A stretch of DNA of 64,000 nucleotides from positions 372,001 to 436,000 of the forward strand of contig NZ_MTSE01000003.1 in assembly GCF_002154225.1 (NCBI RefSeq), written 5' to 3'. Both the position numbers and the translations under genes were made by a program. The stretch's first letter is position 1; every line of letters begins with the position of its first letter. Below are positions 20,041 through 29,231 of the stretch, piece by piece. The notes under the pieces were generated by a model. That model was not told the origin of the DNA, made no database searches, and saw only the letters and a program-made list of their open reading frames with translations. This DNA comes from Hymenobacter crusticola (GTDB lineage Bacteria; Bacteroidota; Bacteroidia; Cytophagales; Hymenobacteraceae).

Positions 20041-20090
20041 AACAAAACGCCCGAGAAACTACTAATAGCCTGTTTCTCGGGCGTTTTGTT
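20041..20090. terminator. Bidirectional terminator
   Basis: A perfect 19-base-pair inverted repeat (20041-20059 with 20072-20090) has a 12-base loop and a GTTTTGTT/AACAAAAC outer end. It lies between the convergent XRE and aspartyl-protease genes. Confidence 0.85.
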
Positions 20091-20110
20091 TCAGTTGTGA
20101 GCAGCTTTGG

Positions 20111-21493
20111 TCAGATGCGCCGCTTCAAACGCATTGAGGTGCGAAACAGCTCGCCATCAGGTCGGCGCACGATCAAGGAAACGGCTCGGCCGTCGCCGGA
20201 TTGGAAGAGTTGGTTGATCTGCGCCAGGGTGAAGCCTTCAGCGGGCTTAATGCCGATCGAAACGAGCTCATCATGAGGCTTCAGACCCGCGGCGGCAGCC
20301 GAGGAGTTGGGCGCGATGCTCGTGATAAGGAACCTGCGATACTCAGGGCCAGTAGCAAGCAGTTGGGCGCCACTCATGTCGTACTCGAAGGCGCGCTTAT
20401 GCATGCTATTGGGCCGAAGCAACAACTGGTTGTGCGGGTAATCAATGACGATGTTGAACCGGCGTAGGGCGTCAAAACCTAGGGTGCCGTTGCGCGGGAT
20501 CTGAATACGGTGGGCAAAATTGCTCGAATCAGGAAACGACGTGAGCAACGACTGAATCTGGTAGCTGCCAAGCTGCAGGGCTGGCACGCGACCTAGGTAG
20601 CCCGTGATGGTGCCGCTCAAGCTGCGCCCAAGTTCGGTGCGCAACCGGCGTGTTGGCAGGTGCAGGCGTGGGTCGGAGGAGGTTTCCAGCGACAAGGCGT
20701 GGCCCGCGCCCGTGTCCAGCACCAGCTTAATGGGCACCGTTGTCGAATCCGCTAGGTGGATGGTCGTGGTGAGATAGGGCTTAGCGTCTTCTATCAGGAT
20801 AGGCAAGCTTGTCCAGCCTTCGCCTTTGAGCGGCGCTTGCAGCGTAGGATCCGAGAAGGTAATGCGCCCGACCCGCGGCTGAATGGTCACGACGAAGCTG
20901 CGAAATAGGTCGTAGCCCAAAATGCCGTGCACCGGCGTACCCATCAGGCTAGCTAGGTCTAGCACATCTTCCGTGACGGCAATGAAGGAGAAAGTAGGCG
21001 CTTCAATACCTGCAATATCCACGCGTACCGGCTTGGTACGGTAAGCCGTGATGGGCGCTTTTTGGCCCACGCCCGCCAAGCTATAGGCTTTCGAATCGGG
21101 TTGCAGGCCTAGTAGCTCGCTCACCTTGGGGTCGGTGATGAGGGAAGAAGCCGCGCCGGTGTCAAGCAGAAAGTTGAACGGACCTAGGCCGTTGAGCTTA
21201 GCCGAAATCACTATCAGGTCGTTCTGGAGTTCATACGAGATGGTGACCCGCTGCAACTTGGCGCGCTTGAAGCGGAAAGGCATCTTCTGGGCGTAATTGA
21301 TGCTGCGCCCTGGCTCGCCCGGCTGGTCTGGGTCTGCGGCTAGACCGGGCACGCTGAGTAGCAGGCACAAGCAGAGCAGTCTGCTGGCCCGGCACCGCAG
21401 CTGTTGGCTGCGCCGAAGTAGCACTCGAAGGAAAGTCAGCAGCACCTGCGGTGCTCCGGCCCAGTGGCTTAGCCCGTGTTCGTTCGTGTTCAT
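20111..21493 (-). CDS. Exported retropepsin-like aspartyl protease with PDZ domain
   Basis: The 460-residue protein has a hydrophobic export signal near residues 35-53 after a basic stretch. Two retropepsin-like lobes follow, each with an aspartyl-protease motif (LDTGAASSLI about 110, LDTGAGHALS about 258), and the second has a downstream FDALRRFNIVIDY segment. The last 90 residues form a PDZ domain (ITSIAPNSSAAAAGLKPHDE). This duplicated arrangement occurs widely in Bacteroidota. Substrates are unknown. The N-terminus is long for a signal peptide, so the true start might be internal. Confidence 0.85.
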   Translation of the reverse strand: MNTNEHGLSHWAGAPQVLLTFLRVLLRRSQQLRCRASRLLCLCLLLSVPGLAADPDQPGEPGRSINYAQKMPFRFKRAKLQRVTISYELQNDLIVISAKLNGLGPFNFLLDTGAASSLITDPKVSELLGLQPDSKAYSLAGVGQKAPITAYRTKPVRVDIAGIEAPTFSFIAVTEDVLDLASLMGTPVHGILGYDLFRSFVVTIQPRVGRITFSDPTLQAPLKGEGWTSLPILIEDAKPYLTTTIHLADSTTVPIKLVLDTGAGHALSLETSSDPRLHLPTRRLRTELGRSLSGTITGYLGRVPALQLGSYQIQSLLTSFPDSSNFAHRIQIPRNGTLGFDALRRFNIVIDYPHNQLLLRPNSMHKRAFEYDMSGAQLLATGPEYRRFLITSIAPNSSAAAAGLKPHDELVSIGIKPAEGFTLAQINQLFQSGDGRAVSLIVRRPDGELFRTSMRLKRRI

Positions 21494-21891
21494 AGCACCC
21501 AGAAGTTTAGCGTCTTAGACCAGAGCCACCGACGCCCAAGCGACGCCGCACAGCCGAAATCTGTCGCTATACAATCAGCTGCCAGGGCTTGCTTCAATGG
21601 CTATTGTGTGAAGTGAAGGTTTCCTGGTGTGAGCTGCCCGTTTGATGGCTGAAAGTGAGTAGGACCAAAGAGCCCACGAAAACCAGACGGCGGCGCGTCG
21701 CCTTAGTGCCAACGAGCTAGGTGCTATTGTTCAGCTAGTTGGCTTTCTGCATCAGAAAAAAAACGCTTTGCATAGCCGCGTAGGCAGCTTGTACAATAAG
21801 GCGTGCTTCCCGAAAAACAAGTGCCTTCCTTGCCCAACCGTCAAATTCTGAACGGCGGACTACTGCTATCCTTCACTCTGCCTATTGCTAC
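21494..21891. other. Gap upstream of the SusC gene
   Basis: These 398 bases lie between divergent genes. I see no reading frame with protein-like composition and no exact TAnnTTTG element. An A-tract (21757-21764) and the word CTTTGCATAGCC lie about 115-135 bases before the SusC start. The promoters of both neighbours must be here but cannot be placed. Confidence 0.4.
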
Positions 21892-24800
21892 ATGAAAACA
21901 AGCCTACTTATGAGCTTCTTGCTCATCTTCAGTGTGGTGCATCAAGTACTGGCGCAAAGCCGAACTATCACGGGCCGTGTCACCGACAGTCAGTCGGGGC
22001 AGGGGCTGCCGGGCGTTACGGTGCTGCTTAAAGGAACTACCAACGGCGTCTCGACCGACGCCGACGGGCGCTACAGCCTCACCGTGCCCGAGGGGAATGG
22101 CACCCTCGCCTTTAGCTCGATTGGCTACGTGAACCAAGAGCGGGTAATCGGGGTAGCCAACCAAATCAATGTGCTGCTCGCCACCGACGCCCAGCAACTG
22201 AAAGAAGTGGTGGTGACGGGCTACGGCGGCTCTCAGGATGTGAAGGATATCACGGGCTCGGCGGCCAAAATATCGGAGGAAAAGCTGCTGAATCAACCGG
22301 TGCAGAGCTTCGACCAAGCCCTGACGGGCCGCGCCGCGGGCGTGCAGATCACCAACGCCAGCGGGACCCTAGCCGAGGGCGTTTCTATTCGGATTCGCGG
22401 AGCCAACTCCATCAGCAACAGCTCCCAGCCGCTCATCGTGGTGGATGGCGTGCCGACCAACTCACTGGAAAACGCCAACCAGTTTAACTCCGGCAACGGC
22501 ACGCGCTACAACACCCTCGCCGACATCAACCCCAACGATATCGAGTCGGTGGACGTGCTGAAGGATGCGTCGGCGGCGGCTATCTACGGCTCGCGGGCGG
22601 CCAACGGCGTGATTATCGTGACCACCAAACGCGGCAAGTCGGGCCAGAACCACATTTCGCTCAACTCCTACGTGGGCATGAACGAAACCGTGCGCCGGCC
22701 CAAGCTGCTGAACGGTGACCAGTTTATCTTGATCCAGAACGAGAAGGCGCTGAACCGCTTCGGGCCGGGCACGCCCAACTCCGTCATTGCCCGCGACGTG
22801 GATTTGAACGGCGACGGCCAGCCCGACCGTACCGACTGGCTCGACGAGTTATTCCGCCGCGGCTTCTCGCAGAACTACCAGGTGTCGATGTCGGGCGGTA
22901 CGGATAAAGCTAGCTACTACGGCTCCGGCGACTGGACCGACCAAAAAGGCGTGCTGGTCGCCAACCGCTTGCGCCGCGGCTCCGTCCGCCTCAACCTGGA
23001 TTTGCAGCCCGTCAAATGGTTAAAAGCAGGCATCAGCTCCAGCTACTCGCAAACGCTGAACAACGGCGTACTGACCGATGGGTACCTAGCTGGCGCGACG
23101 GTGTCGGGCTACAATGCCTCGCCCATTTTCCCGGTGCGCGACGCCAGCGGCAACTACTTTCTCGATTCGTTCGGCAACCTAGGGGGCGACGTGTTCACCA
23201 TTGATGGCACCGCGTACCCATTTTACCGCACCTTCCGTCTGAACGCGGTGAACCACCCCAGCGCCGTGCTAGCCTACCAGCGCAACGACAATACCTCCCA
23301 GCGCCTTTTGGCCAACGGCTACGCTACCATTGAGCCGGTTACGGGCCTGAAGATCACGACGCGCTTTGGCATCGACTACCTCCAGAACTTCGAGGACCAG
23401 TACAGCGACCCGCGCCTGTCGGGCCTAGGTCGGGCGCTCGGCTCGGGGCTGGTGCAGGATAATGACTTGCGGCAAAACCTCTGGAACTGGGCCAACTACG
23501 CCAACTACACCCGCACCTTCGGCGCCGATCACAACCTCGACGTAACCGTGGGGGTAGAATACCAGCTGGAAAAACAGCGGCAGATCGGTTCATACGCCGC
23601 CAATTTCGCCGATCCTAAGTTCCGGGAGATCTTGTCGGGCTTGTTCACCGAGCCTCTTCAACCCGACGGCTCGCGCTACACCCAAGGGTTTGATTCCTAC
23701 CTAGCCCGCGTCAACTACTCCTTCGGCAATAAGTACTACGCCTCGGCCAGCTTCCGCGCCGATGCTGACTCACGCTTCGGTGAAAACAACCGGCGCGGCT
23801 ACTTCCCCGGCGGCTCGGTGGGGTGGCGCCTCTCGGAGGAAGAGTTTCTGAAAGGCCTCACGGTTATAAACGACCTGAAGCTGCGCGCCAGCTACGGCGT
23901 GGTGGGCAACTCTAACGGCTTGCTGCCCTACGCCGCCCGCACGCAGATCGGGGCCGGGCAATATGCCGACATCAATGGCTTGAGCATCACGCAGGTTGGC
24001 AACCCCGACCTAGCTTGGGAGAAGTCGAAGAAGCTCGATATTGGCTTGGATGCCTCGGTGCTGTCTAACCGCGTTGGCCTGACCCTAGATTACTTCAATA
24101 ACAACATCACCGACCTGATTCTAGACGCGCCCGCCCTGCGCACCACGGGCATTCCGAACTCCGTGGACTACGTGCGCACGGTGGTGACCAAGAACATCGG
24201 CTCGATGTACAACCGCGGCCTAGAAGCTACGCTGAACACCACCAACGTACAGAGCAGCACCGGCTTCCGCTGGACATCGGCGCTCAACTTCACGGCCATA
24301 AAAAACCGCATTACCACACTTGCTACCAACTTGCCAGTGCCCGAAGGACAGGCCGCCAACCCCAACGACGTAGTAGCGAGCAACCAGCGCGCCAGCGTGG
24401 GTCGGCAGCTAGGCGTGTTCTTTCTGCCGCGCTGGGCCGGCGTGAACCCCGCCAATGGTAACGCGCAGTTTCTGGATGCGGGCGGCAACGTGAAGCAGTA
24501 CGACGCCGTGGCCCGGCAGTGGCTGACGGCCGATGGCACGGCTACCACGCCCATCAGCACCTCTGATTACAAGTACACCAGCAAGAGCGGCTACCCGACC
24601 TGGTACGGCGGCTTCGATAACACGCTTTCCTACAAAGGCTTGGAGCTAGGTGTTTTCCTGCAATACAGCGGCGGCAACATGCTCTACAATGCCACCCGCG
24701 CCGGTTTGCTTACTACGTATTACAATAATAACCTCACCGAAATTCTGGACCGCTGGCAGAAACCCGGCGACCAGACTAACGTGCAGAAGTTGGTGCTCCA

Positions 24801-25110
24801 GGATAACGTATCAACCCAGGCTTCAACACGTTGGCTGGAGAAAGGGGACTTCTTGCGCCTGCGGCAGCTTAGCCTAGGGTATAGCCTGCCCAAGCCCGTG
24901 TTGGAGCGCTTCAAGCTCAGCAACGTGCGCGTGTACGCGCTGGTGCAGAACGTGTTTGTGCTAACCGGCTACAACGGCACCGACCCGGAGGTGAACTCCA
25001 ACCGCAACAACACGACCCAGGGCACCAACGGCAACATCGCTTTTGGCGTCGACAACCGGTCCGTGCCACAAGCCCGCAGCTACACCGTTGGTCTTAACCT
25101 CAGCCTCTAG
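21892..25110 (+). CDS. SusC/RagA-family TonB-linked outer-membrane transporter
   Basis: The 1072-residue protein has a signal peptide ending VHQVLAQ and a carboxypeptidase-regulatory-like beta-sandwich (SRTITGRVTDSQSGQGLPGV, about 22-110). The TonB-box region is LKEVVVTGYG, followed by a plug domain (about 115-235, with the SusC signature DVLKDASAAAIYGSRAANGV) and a 22-strand barrel ending in GLNLSL. It should import an oligomer together with the SusD lipoprotein encoded 6 bases downstream. There is no associated glycosidase or sulfatase, so the ligand cannot be named. The epimerase downstream is the only metabolic hint. Confidence 0.95.
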   Translation: MKTSLLMSFLLIFSVVHQVLAQSRTITGRVTDSQSGQGLPGVTVLLKGTTNGVSTDADGRYSLTVPEGNGTLAFSSIGYVNQERVIGVANQINVLLATDAQQLKEVVVTGYGGSQDVKDITGSAAKISEEKLLNQPVQSFDQALTGRAAGVQITNASGTLAEGVSIRIRGANSISNSSQPLIVVDGVPTNSLENANQFNSGNGTRYNTLADINPNDIESVDVLKDASAAAIYGSRAANGVIIVTTKRGKSGQNHISLNSYVGMNETVRRPKLLNGDQFILIQNEKALNRFGPGTPNSVIARDVDLNGDGQPDRTDWLDELFRRGFSQNYQVSMSGGTDKASYYGSGDWTDQKGVLVANRLRRGSVRLNLDLQPVKWLKAGISSSYSQTLNNGVLTDGYLAGATVSGYNASPIFPVRDASGNYFLDSFGNLGGDVFTIDGTAYPFYRTFRLNAVNHPSAVLAYQRNDNTSQRLLANGYATIEPVTGLKITTRFGIDYLQNFEDQYSDPRLSGLGRALGSGLVQDNDLRQNLWNWANYANYTRTFGADHNLDVTVGVEYQLEKQRQIGSYAANFADPKFREILSGLFTEPLQPDGSRYTQGFDSYLARVNYSFGNKYYASASFRADADSRFGENNRRGYFPGGSVGWRLSEEEFLKGLTVINDLKLRASYGVVGNSNGLLPYAARTQIGAGQYADINGLSITQVGNPDLAWEKSKKLDIGLDASVLSNRVGLTLDYFNNNITDLILDAPALRTTGIPNSVDYVRTVVTKNIGSMYNRGLEATLNTTNVQSSTGFRWTSALNFTAIKNRITTLATNLPVPEGQAANPNDVVASNQRASVGRQLGVFFLPRWAGVNPANGNAQFLDAGGNVKQYDAVARQWLTADGTATTPISTSDYKYTSKSGYPTWYGGFDNTLSYKGLELGVFLQYSGGNMLYNATRAGLLTTYYNNNLTEILDRWQKPGDQTNVQKLVLQDNVSTQASTRWLEKGDFLRLRQLSLGYSLPKPVLERFKLSNVRVYALVQNVFVLTGYNGTDPEVNSNRNNTTQGTNGNIAFGVDNRSVPQARSYTVGLNLSL

Positions 25111-25116
25111 CCCGCC

Positions 25117-26550
25117 ATGACGACGATGAAAACCCTAACTTTTGTGTGGAAAGGGGCGGCGGCCCTGCTGCTGCTCCTCACCCTAGGTTGCGACGTGCTC
25201 AACCAAGAGCCACCCGCCAGCCTCACGCCCGAAGAAACCTTCAGCACGCCCGACCGCATCGAAAAGGCGGCCCTGGGTATGTACGATGCCCTACAAAACC
25301 CGGAGTTTCTGGGCGGCCGCGCCTTGATTTACAGCGATGTGCGCTCCGACGACACCGATCCGTCGCCGTACTTCAATCCCATTGCGAGCTTCTCGGCGCT
25401 GGCCAACGATATTCAGATAACCAACGGCTGGACTGGCGGCTACCGCACCATCTACGCGGCCAACTTCTTCCTGCAGAATTTCGAGCCGAATGCGGGGCTG
25501 GTATCGGCAGAGCTAGGAGCGCAGTACCGGGGCGAGGCCAAGTTTATCCGCGCCCTGACCATGTTCCACCTGGTGAACCTCTTCGCCCAGCCCTACAACT
25601 TTACGCCCGATGCCTCGCACCTAGGTATCCCGATTCAGCTCACGGCGCCCAATGCGGCCTCGGCGTATGAGGCTTCACAGCGGCTGTCGCGCTCCTCGGT
25701 GCGCGATGTGTACACGCAAATCGTCAGCGACTTAACCGACGCCGTCAACGGACTGCCTAGCTCTTACGACGACCCCGATTTTGCGAATGTGGCCCGGGCT
25801 ACAAAGGGTGCGGCGCAAGCCTTATTGTCGCGGGTGTACTTGTACCAAGGCAACTACGCGCAGGCCGCTACGCTAGCTAGCTCCGTTATCGGCTCGGGGT
25901 TGTACGCGCTGAACCCGGACCCCGCTACCACGTTTTTGCCGCCTTATAACACGCCGGAGTCCATCTTCTCGGTGGCCATGAACACGAGTGATAACCCCAA
26001 TACGAACAACGCCATCGGCCAGCATTATAGCCCCACGGGGCGCGGCGACATCACCATCTCGCCCTACGTGGCCATTCCTACGTCGCAATTTCCCACCGAC
26101 GATAAGCGCCGCACGAATCTGGTGACGGTGTCCAGCAACATCCCGTACACAGGCAAGTACAAAACCACCGGCGACTGGGTGCCCATCGTGCGCTACCCCG
26201 AGGTGCTGCTGAACCGCGCTGAGGCCCTAGCCAAAACCACCGGCCGCACCCAAGAAGCCGTGGACCTGCTGAACCAAGTGCGCAACCGCTCCAAAGGGGC
26301 TGGCACGCCCGCTTACACCCTCGGTAGCTTCACCGACGCGCCGGCCTTGATCAACGCCATTTTGTTGGAGCGGCGGCTGGAGCTAGCTTTTGAAGGCCAC
26401 CGCTACTACGACCTGCTCCGCAACCGCCTGCCTATCCCCGCGCACAGCACCACCCCAACCATCCCGTACGGCGACAACCGCGTGGTGCTGCCCATCCCGC
26501 AAGTGGATCTGCAAAACAACCCCAACCTAGCCCAAAATCCGGGGTATTAA
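25117..26550 (+). CDS. SusD/RagB-family surface lipoprotein
   Basis: The 477-residue protein has a lipoprotein signal with lipobox LTLGC (Cys about 25) and then the TPR-based SusD fold. Family marks are LTPEETFSTPDRIEKA at the start, YRGEAKFIRALTMFHLVNLF, ATKGAAQALLSRVYLY, YPEVLLNRAEALA, and the C-terminal LLERRLELAFEGHRYYDLLR. It is anchored outside the cell, where it lids the SusC barrel and binds the substrate. It is only 6 bases after susC, so the two are co-transcribed. Confidence 0.95.
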   Translation: MTTMKTLTFVWKGAAALLLLLTLGCDVLNQEPPASLTPEETFSTPDRIEKAALGMYDALQNPEFLGGRALIYSDVRSDDTDPSPYFNPIASFSALANDIQITNGWTGGYRTIYAANFFLQNFEPNAGLVSAELGAQYRGEAKFIRALTMFHLVNLFAQPYNFTPDASHLGIPIQLTAPNAASAYEASQRLSRSSVRDVYTQIVSDLTDAVNGLPSSYDDPDFANVARATKGAAQALLSRVYLYQGNYAQAATLASSVIGSGLYALNPDPATTFLPPYNTPESIFSVAMNTSDNPNTNNAIGQHYSPTGRGDITISPYVAIPTSQFPTDDKRRTNLVTVSSNIPYTGKYKTTGDWVPIVRYPEVLLNRAEALAKTTGRTQEAVDLLNQVRNRSKGAGTPAYTLGSFTDAPALINAILLERRLELAFEGHRYYDLLRNRLPIPAHSTTPTIPYGDNRVVLPIPQVDLQNNPNLAQNPGY

Positions 26551-26598
26551 ATTAGCAGTTGTTTGGGCGAATGGACGCTATTAAGGAAACCCTTTAAC

Positions 26599-26688
26599 CG
26601 TCATGCTGAGCTTGCCGAAGCATCTCGCCCGCAGTAGTAACCGAATCTACTTTGGCAGGCGAGATGCTTCGGCAAGCTCAGCATGACG
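26599..26688. repeat. Large perfect hairpin, candidate dispersed repeat
   Basis: A 31-base arm (26599-26629, beginning CGTCATGCTGAGCTTGCCG) is exactly complementary to 26658-26688 across a 28-base loop. It has no T tract. The length and perfection exceed a terminator, and similar GTCATGCTGAGCTTG hairpins are familiar as dispersed intergenic elements in Hymenobacter-like genomes. It follows the susD gene. Confidence 0.8.
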
Positions 26689-26734
26689 TTCTTTCTTAGC
26701 TTCTAGACACTTTTTGAACGACTGAATCTACTGG

Positions 26735-26770
26735 AAAGCACCGCCCGAACAGGTGGTGCTTTTTTATGGG
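26735..26770 (+). terminator. Rho-independent terminator after susCD
   Basis: AAAGCACCGCC and GGTGGTGCTTT pair around a short loop with one G-T wobble and run into a T tract. It separates susCD from the epimerase gene. Confidence 0.75.
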
Positions 26771-26814
26771 ATGTTGTTGCGGTACTTTGTCCCGCCATCA
26801 AGTGCTCTTGTTCT

Positions 26815-27696
26815 ATGTTTACTACTCGCCCTGTACTCGTCACCGGCTCGTCGGGCCGACTGGGCCGTGAGACGGTTTTGCTGCTGCGCGCGAAAGGGTA
26901 CACGGTAATCGGCGCGGACCTTATGCCGGCCCCGACCACAGATGCACTACTCGATATTCGGGATGCCGACGCCGTGCAGGAACTCACCCGCGGGGTTGGC
27001 GCAATTATTCACAACGCCGCGTTGCACGGCAAGCACTACGACCTACACGTGCCCCGTCTGGAGTTTGTCCGTACCAACATCGAAGGCACGCTGCATCTGC
27101 TCAACGCCTGCGTGGCCCACGGTATTCCAAAGCTGCTCTACACCAGCACTACGTCTATTTACGGCCAAGCGATGGTGCATCCAGACCAAGCCGTGTGGGT
27201 GGATGAGCAATTGGTACCGCAGCCACGCGACATCTACGATATCACCAAACAAGCCGCCGAAGCGTTGTGCCGAGATTTCTTCGACAAAGAAAACGTTCAG
27301 ACGGCCGTGCTGCGCGTGTCGCGGTTCTTGCCCGAACCCCCAAATCTAACGCTGAATCATCGCCTCTACCGGGGGCTAGACGAGCGGGATGGGGCGCTCG
27401 GCCTACTGCTGGCGCTGGAACACGCCTTGGCCGGTTTCGACACATTCAATATTTCGGCGGGCAGTCCGTTCCAGCCCGAAGATGTAACGCAGCTGCGCCA
27501 CAACCCGGCCGCCGTTATCCGGCACCGCCTTCCGCAAGCCGCTGACGTGTATGCGCGCCTAGGTTGGGTCTGGCCCGCGAGCATCGACCGGGTGTACAGC
27601 ATCGACAAAGCCCAACGAGTACTTGGCTATCAACCGCGCTACACGGCCGAATACCTGCTGCAAGAAGCGGCAGCTACCGCCTCCGGTAGGCAATAG
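26815..27696 (+). CDS. NAD-dependent epimerase/dehydratase (extended SDR)
   Basis: The 293-residue protein has the Rossmann motif TGSSGRLG (about 11), the acidic cofactor residue in GADLMP, and a serine/threonine block (YTSTTSIYG). The catalytic YxxxK appears as YDITK (about 143). This fits nucleotide-sugar epimerases or dehydratases. The substrate is not recognisable. It is close downstream of susCD but separated by a hairpin and a terminator, so it is probably transcribed alone. Confidence 0.85.
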   Translation: MFTTRPVLVTGSSGRLGRETVLLLRAKGYTVIGADLMPAPTTDALLDIRDADAVQELTRGVGAIIHNAALHGKHYDLHVPRLEFVRTNIEGTLHLLNACVAHGIPKLLYTSTTSIYGQAMVHPDQAVWVDEQLVPQPRDIYDITKQAAEALCRDFFDKENVQTAVLRVSRFLPEPPNLTLNHRLYRGLDERDGALGLLLALEHALAGFDTFNISAGSPFQPEDVTQLRHNPAAVIRHRLPQAADVYARLGWVWPASIDRVYSIDKAQRVLGYQPRYTAEYLLQEAAATASGRQ

Positions 27697-27732
27697 GCTA
27701 GGTTTCAGTTGAGTTCATCAATAGGCATCATG

Positions 27733-27790
27733 CCCAAACTCTCTGGAAATGCCCTAATCGCAAGAGTAGGGCATTTCCAGAGAGTTTGGG
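27733..27790. terminator. Perfect 24-bp hairpin between convergent genes
   Basis: CCCAAACTCTCTGGAAATG... (27733-27756) is exactly complementary to 27767-27790 across a ten-base loop. There is no long T run on either side. The position between the convergent epimerase and LytTR genes suggests a shared terminator. Confidence 0.6.
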
Positions 27791-27846
27791 TAAGAACAAT
27801 TAAGTTGTAATCAGGGCTTATAGCTGTTGCTTTAGCCAACGAATAG

Positions 27847-28620
27847 CTAGCGGTTTTTTGCCAGGAAGGTCTTCACGTTGTCGCGGTAGAAGCGGGTCCA
27901 CTTCAAGGTGTGGCCGCCGGTGAGCTTCACCAAGTACTCGCCGTTGAAGTAGCACTCTAGCTCCTCCACGTAGTTTAGGTTAACGATGTAGGAGCGGTTG
28001 ATGCGCGTGAAATCGGCCGGGTCGAGGCGCTGCTCTAGCTGCGTCAGGCTCTCGTAGAGCGTGTAGTTGCGCTTGAGCGTGTGCAGCGTGATATAGTTGC
28101 CATCGGCGTCGAAATATAAAATATCCTCGGCCTTGATAAAGAACAGCTTATGGTTGTCCTTCACCAGCATGCGTTTCAGGTAGGTAGGCTTCGTAGGAGG
28201 CTCTTCGCTCACCAGCAAACGCATGAGCATGTCGATGGTCTCCTGGGACTGGGGTTGGGCTAGGTTTGTTTTCACGTGGCAGAGCGTTTGATGAAACTGT
28301 AATTCGGTGAACGGCTTGGGCAGGTACGGCACGCCGCTTTCTTCCAGCGCGAGTAGCATGGGCTGGTCGGAGGCGGAAAGGAACACGACTTGGGGCTGAA
28401 AATACGGCCAGATTTCGCGGAGCACGCTGAAGCCATCGAGGCGGGGCAGGTGCAGGTTCACGAACACGACATCGGGGCGGTGGTGCAGCAAGGCGGTGAG
28501 GGCCTCCGGGCCGGTAGAGGCTTCTGCGGCTACCTGGAAGCCAGCAGCTTGCTCCAGGTAGAAACGAATTGATTGGCGCGTAGCTAGCTCGCTATCGGCA
28601 ATAAGAGCCTGGTAACTCAT
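27847..28620 (-). CDS. LytTR-family response regulator with degenerate receiver
   Basis: The 257-residue protein has a receiver-like domain (about 3-118) and a C-terminal LytTR DNA-binding domain (about 158-257; LFFIKAEDILYFDADGNYI to FTRINRSYIVNLNYV). The receiver keeps the KP pair (YLPKPF). The phosphoacceptor aspartate is replaced by Asn55 (VVFVNLHLP; the codon is AAC). The acidic pair near the N-terminus is reduced to one (IADSE). Phosphorylation is therefore unlikely, and it may act constitutively or through ligand or protein contact. The start at ATG 28620 gives a normal receiver N-terminus. Earlier starts add a basic, unconvincing leader. Confidence 0.88.
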   Translation of the reverse strand: MSYQALIADSELATRQSIRFYLEQAAGFQVAAEASTGPEALTALLHHRPDVVFVNLHLPRLDGFSVLREIWPYFQPQVVFLSASDQPMLLALEESGVPYLPKPFTELQFHQTLCHVKTNLAQPQSQETIDMLMRLLVSEEPPTKPTYLKRMLVKDNHKLFFIKAEDILYFDADGNYITLHTLKRNYTLYESLTQLEQRLDPADFTRINRSYIVNLNYVEELECYFNGEYLVKLTGGHTLKWTRFYRDNVKTFLAKNR

Positions 28621-29231
28621 GCGGTGGAGCGCTGAGAGAACAATAAAAAAAAGAGAAAGGAAGAGAATACGGCCGCGGCTCCACCTGCTGCAAGGTGGCT
28701 CCCGGTGGGAGCGAGCAACAGCGCCGAACTGCTGCTTGAAACCGCACATGCGCTGTGCTTACGCGTTAATCCCTCTGGTGAGGTTCAGGATGCAATAGCA
28801 ACGGGCGTGCTATTGCGTCAGCTGCTTGGATAGATGCTTCGTTCGCTTGAGTGGTTGCCTATATAAAACAAAGACAAGCAAGGTTGCGGAAGGATGCATG
28901 TTTTTTACGAATTTATTCGTACAAGTAAAATGTAAAGCTATGTACCTAGGAATGAAGATAATGCAAGGCAAAGGCTGAGAACGGGAGTAGGGTGCCGGCG
29001 AAGGCAGATTAGCCTCACACGAGTAGACTAGAGCGGCCAGAATAAAGCCTTCTGGGTCGGTGTAAGAGGGCAGCGATGCGGTGGGTACCGCTCAAAAGTC
29101 GAAACGTTACAGCCAGGAAGGATTTATTTTTTGTTAACTGAAATCTGAGGGCAAGGTCGCTGAAGCTAGGTAGCACGTGACGGCAAGGTTTCCGAGCCCT
29201 TTTTGTGCTGGCGCCCTAAGTGATAAGCAGA
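28621..29231. other. Long leader region of the LytTR gene
   Basis: No gene is seen in these 611 bases. Two adjacent hairpins lie 60-90 bases before the start codon: CCACCT-GCTGCA-AGGTGG (28681-28698) and GCTCCC-GGT-GGGAGC (28698-28712), which share one base. An operator-like palindrome lies at 28906-28921. The region should hold the LytTR promoter. The hairpins could be a 5' regulatory structure. Confidence 0.45.
28906..28921. promoter_or_regulatory. Palindrome TACGAA-N4-TTCGTA
   Basis: TACGAATTTATTCGTA has perfect six-base arms around TTTA. The same ACGAA-N4-TTCGT pattern occurs twice upstream of the outer-membrane receptor gene (33280-33293 and 33301-33318), so it may be a shared operator. 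Confidence 0.45.

Noticed and set aside
28621..28749. 43-codon extension of the LytTR gene
   Set aside because: The extension is basic and overlaps two hairpins. The receiver domain begins normally at ATG 28620.
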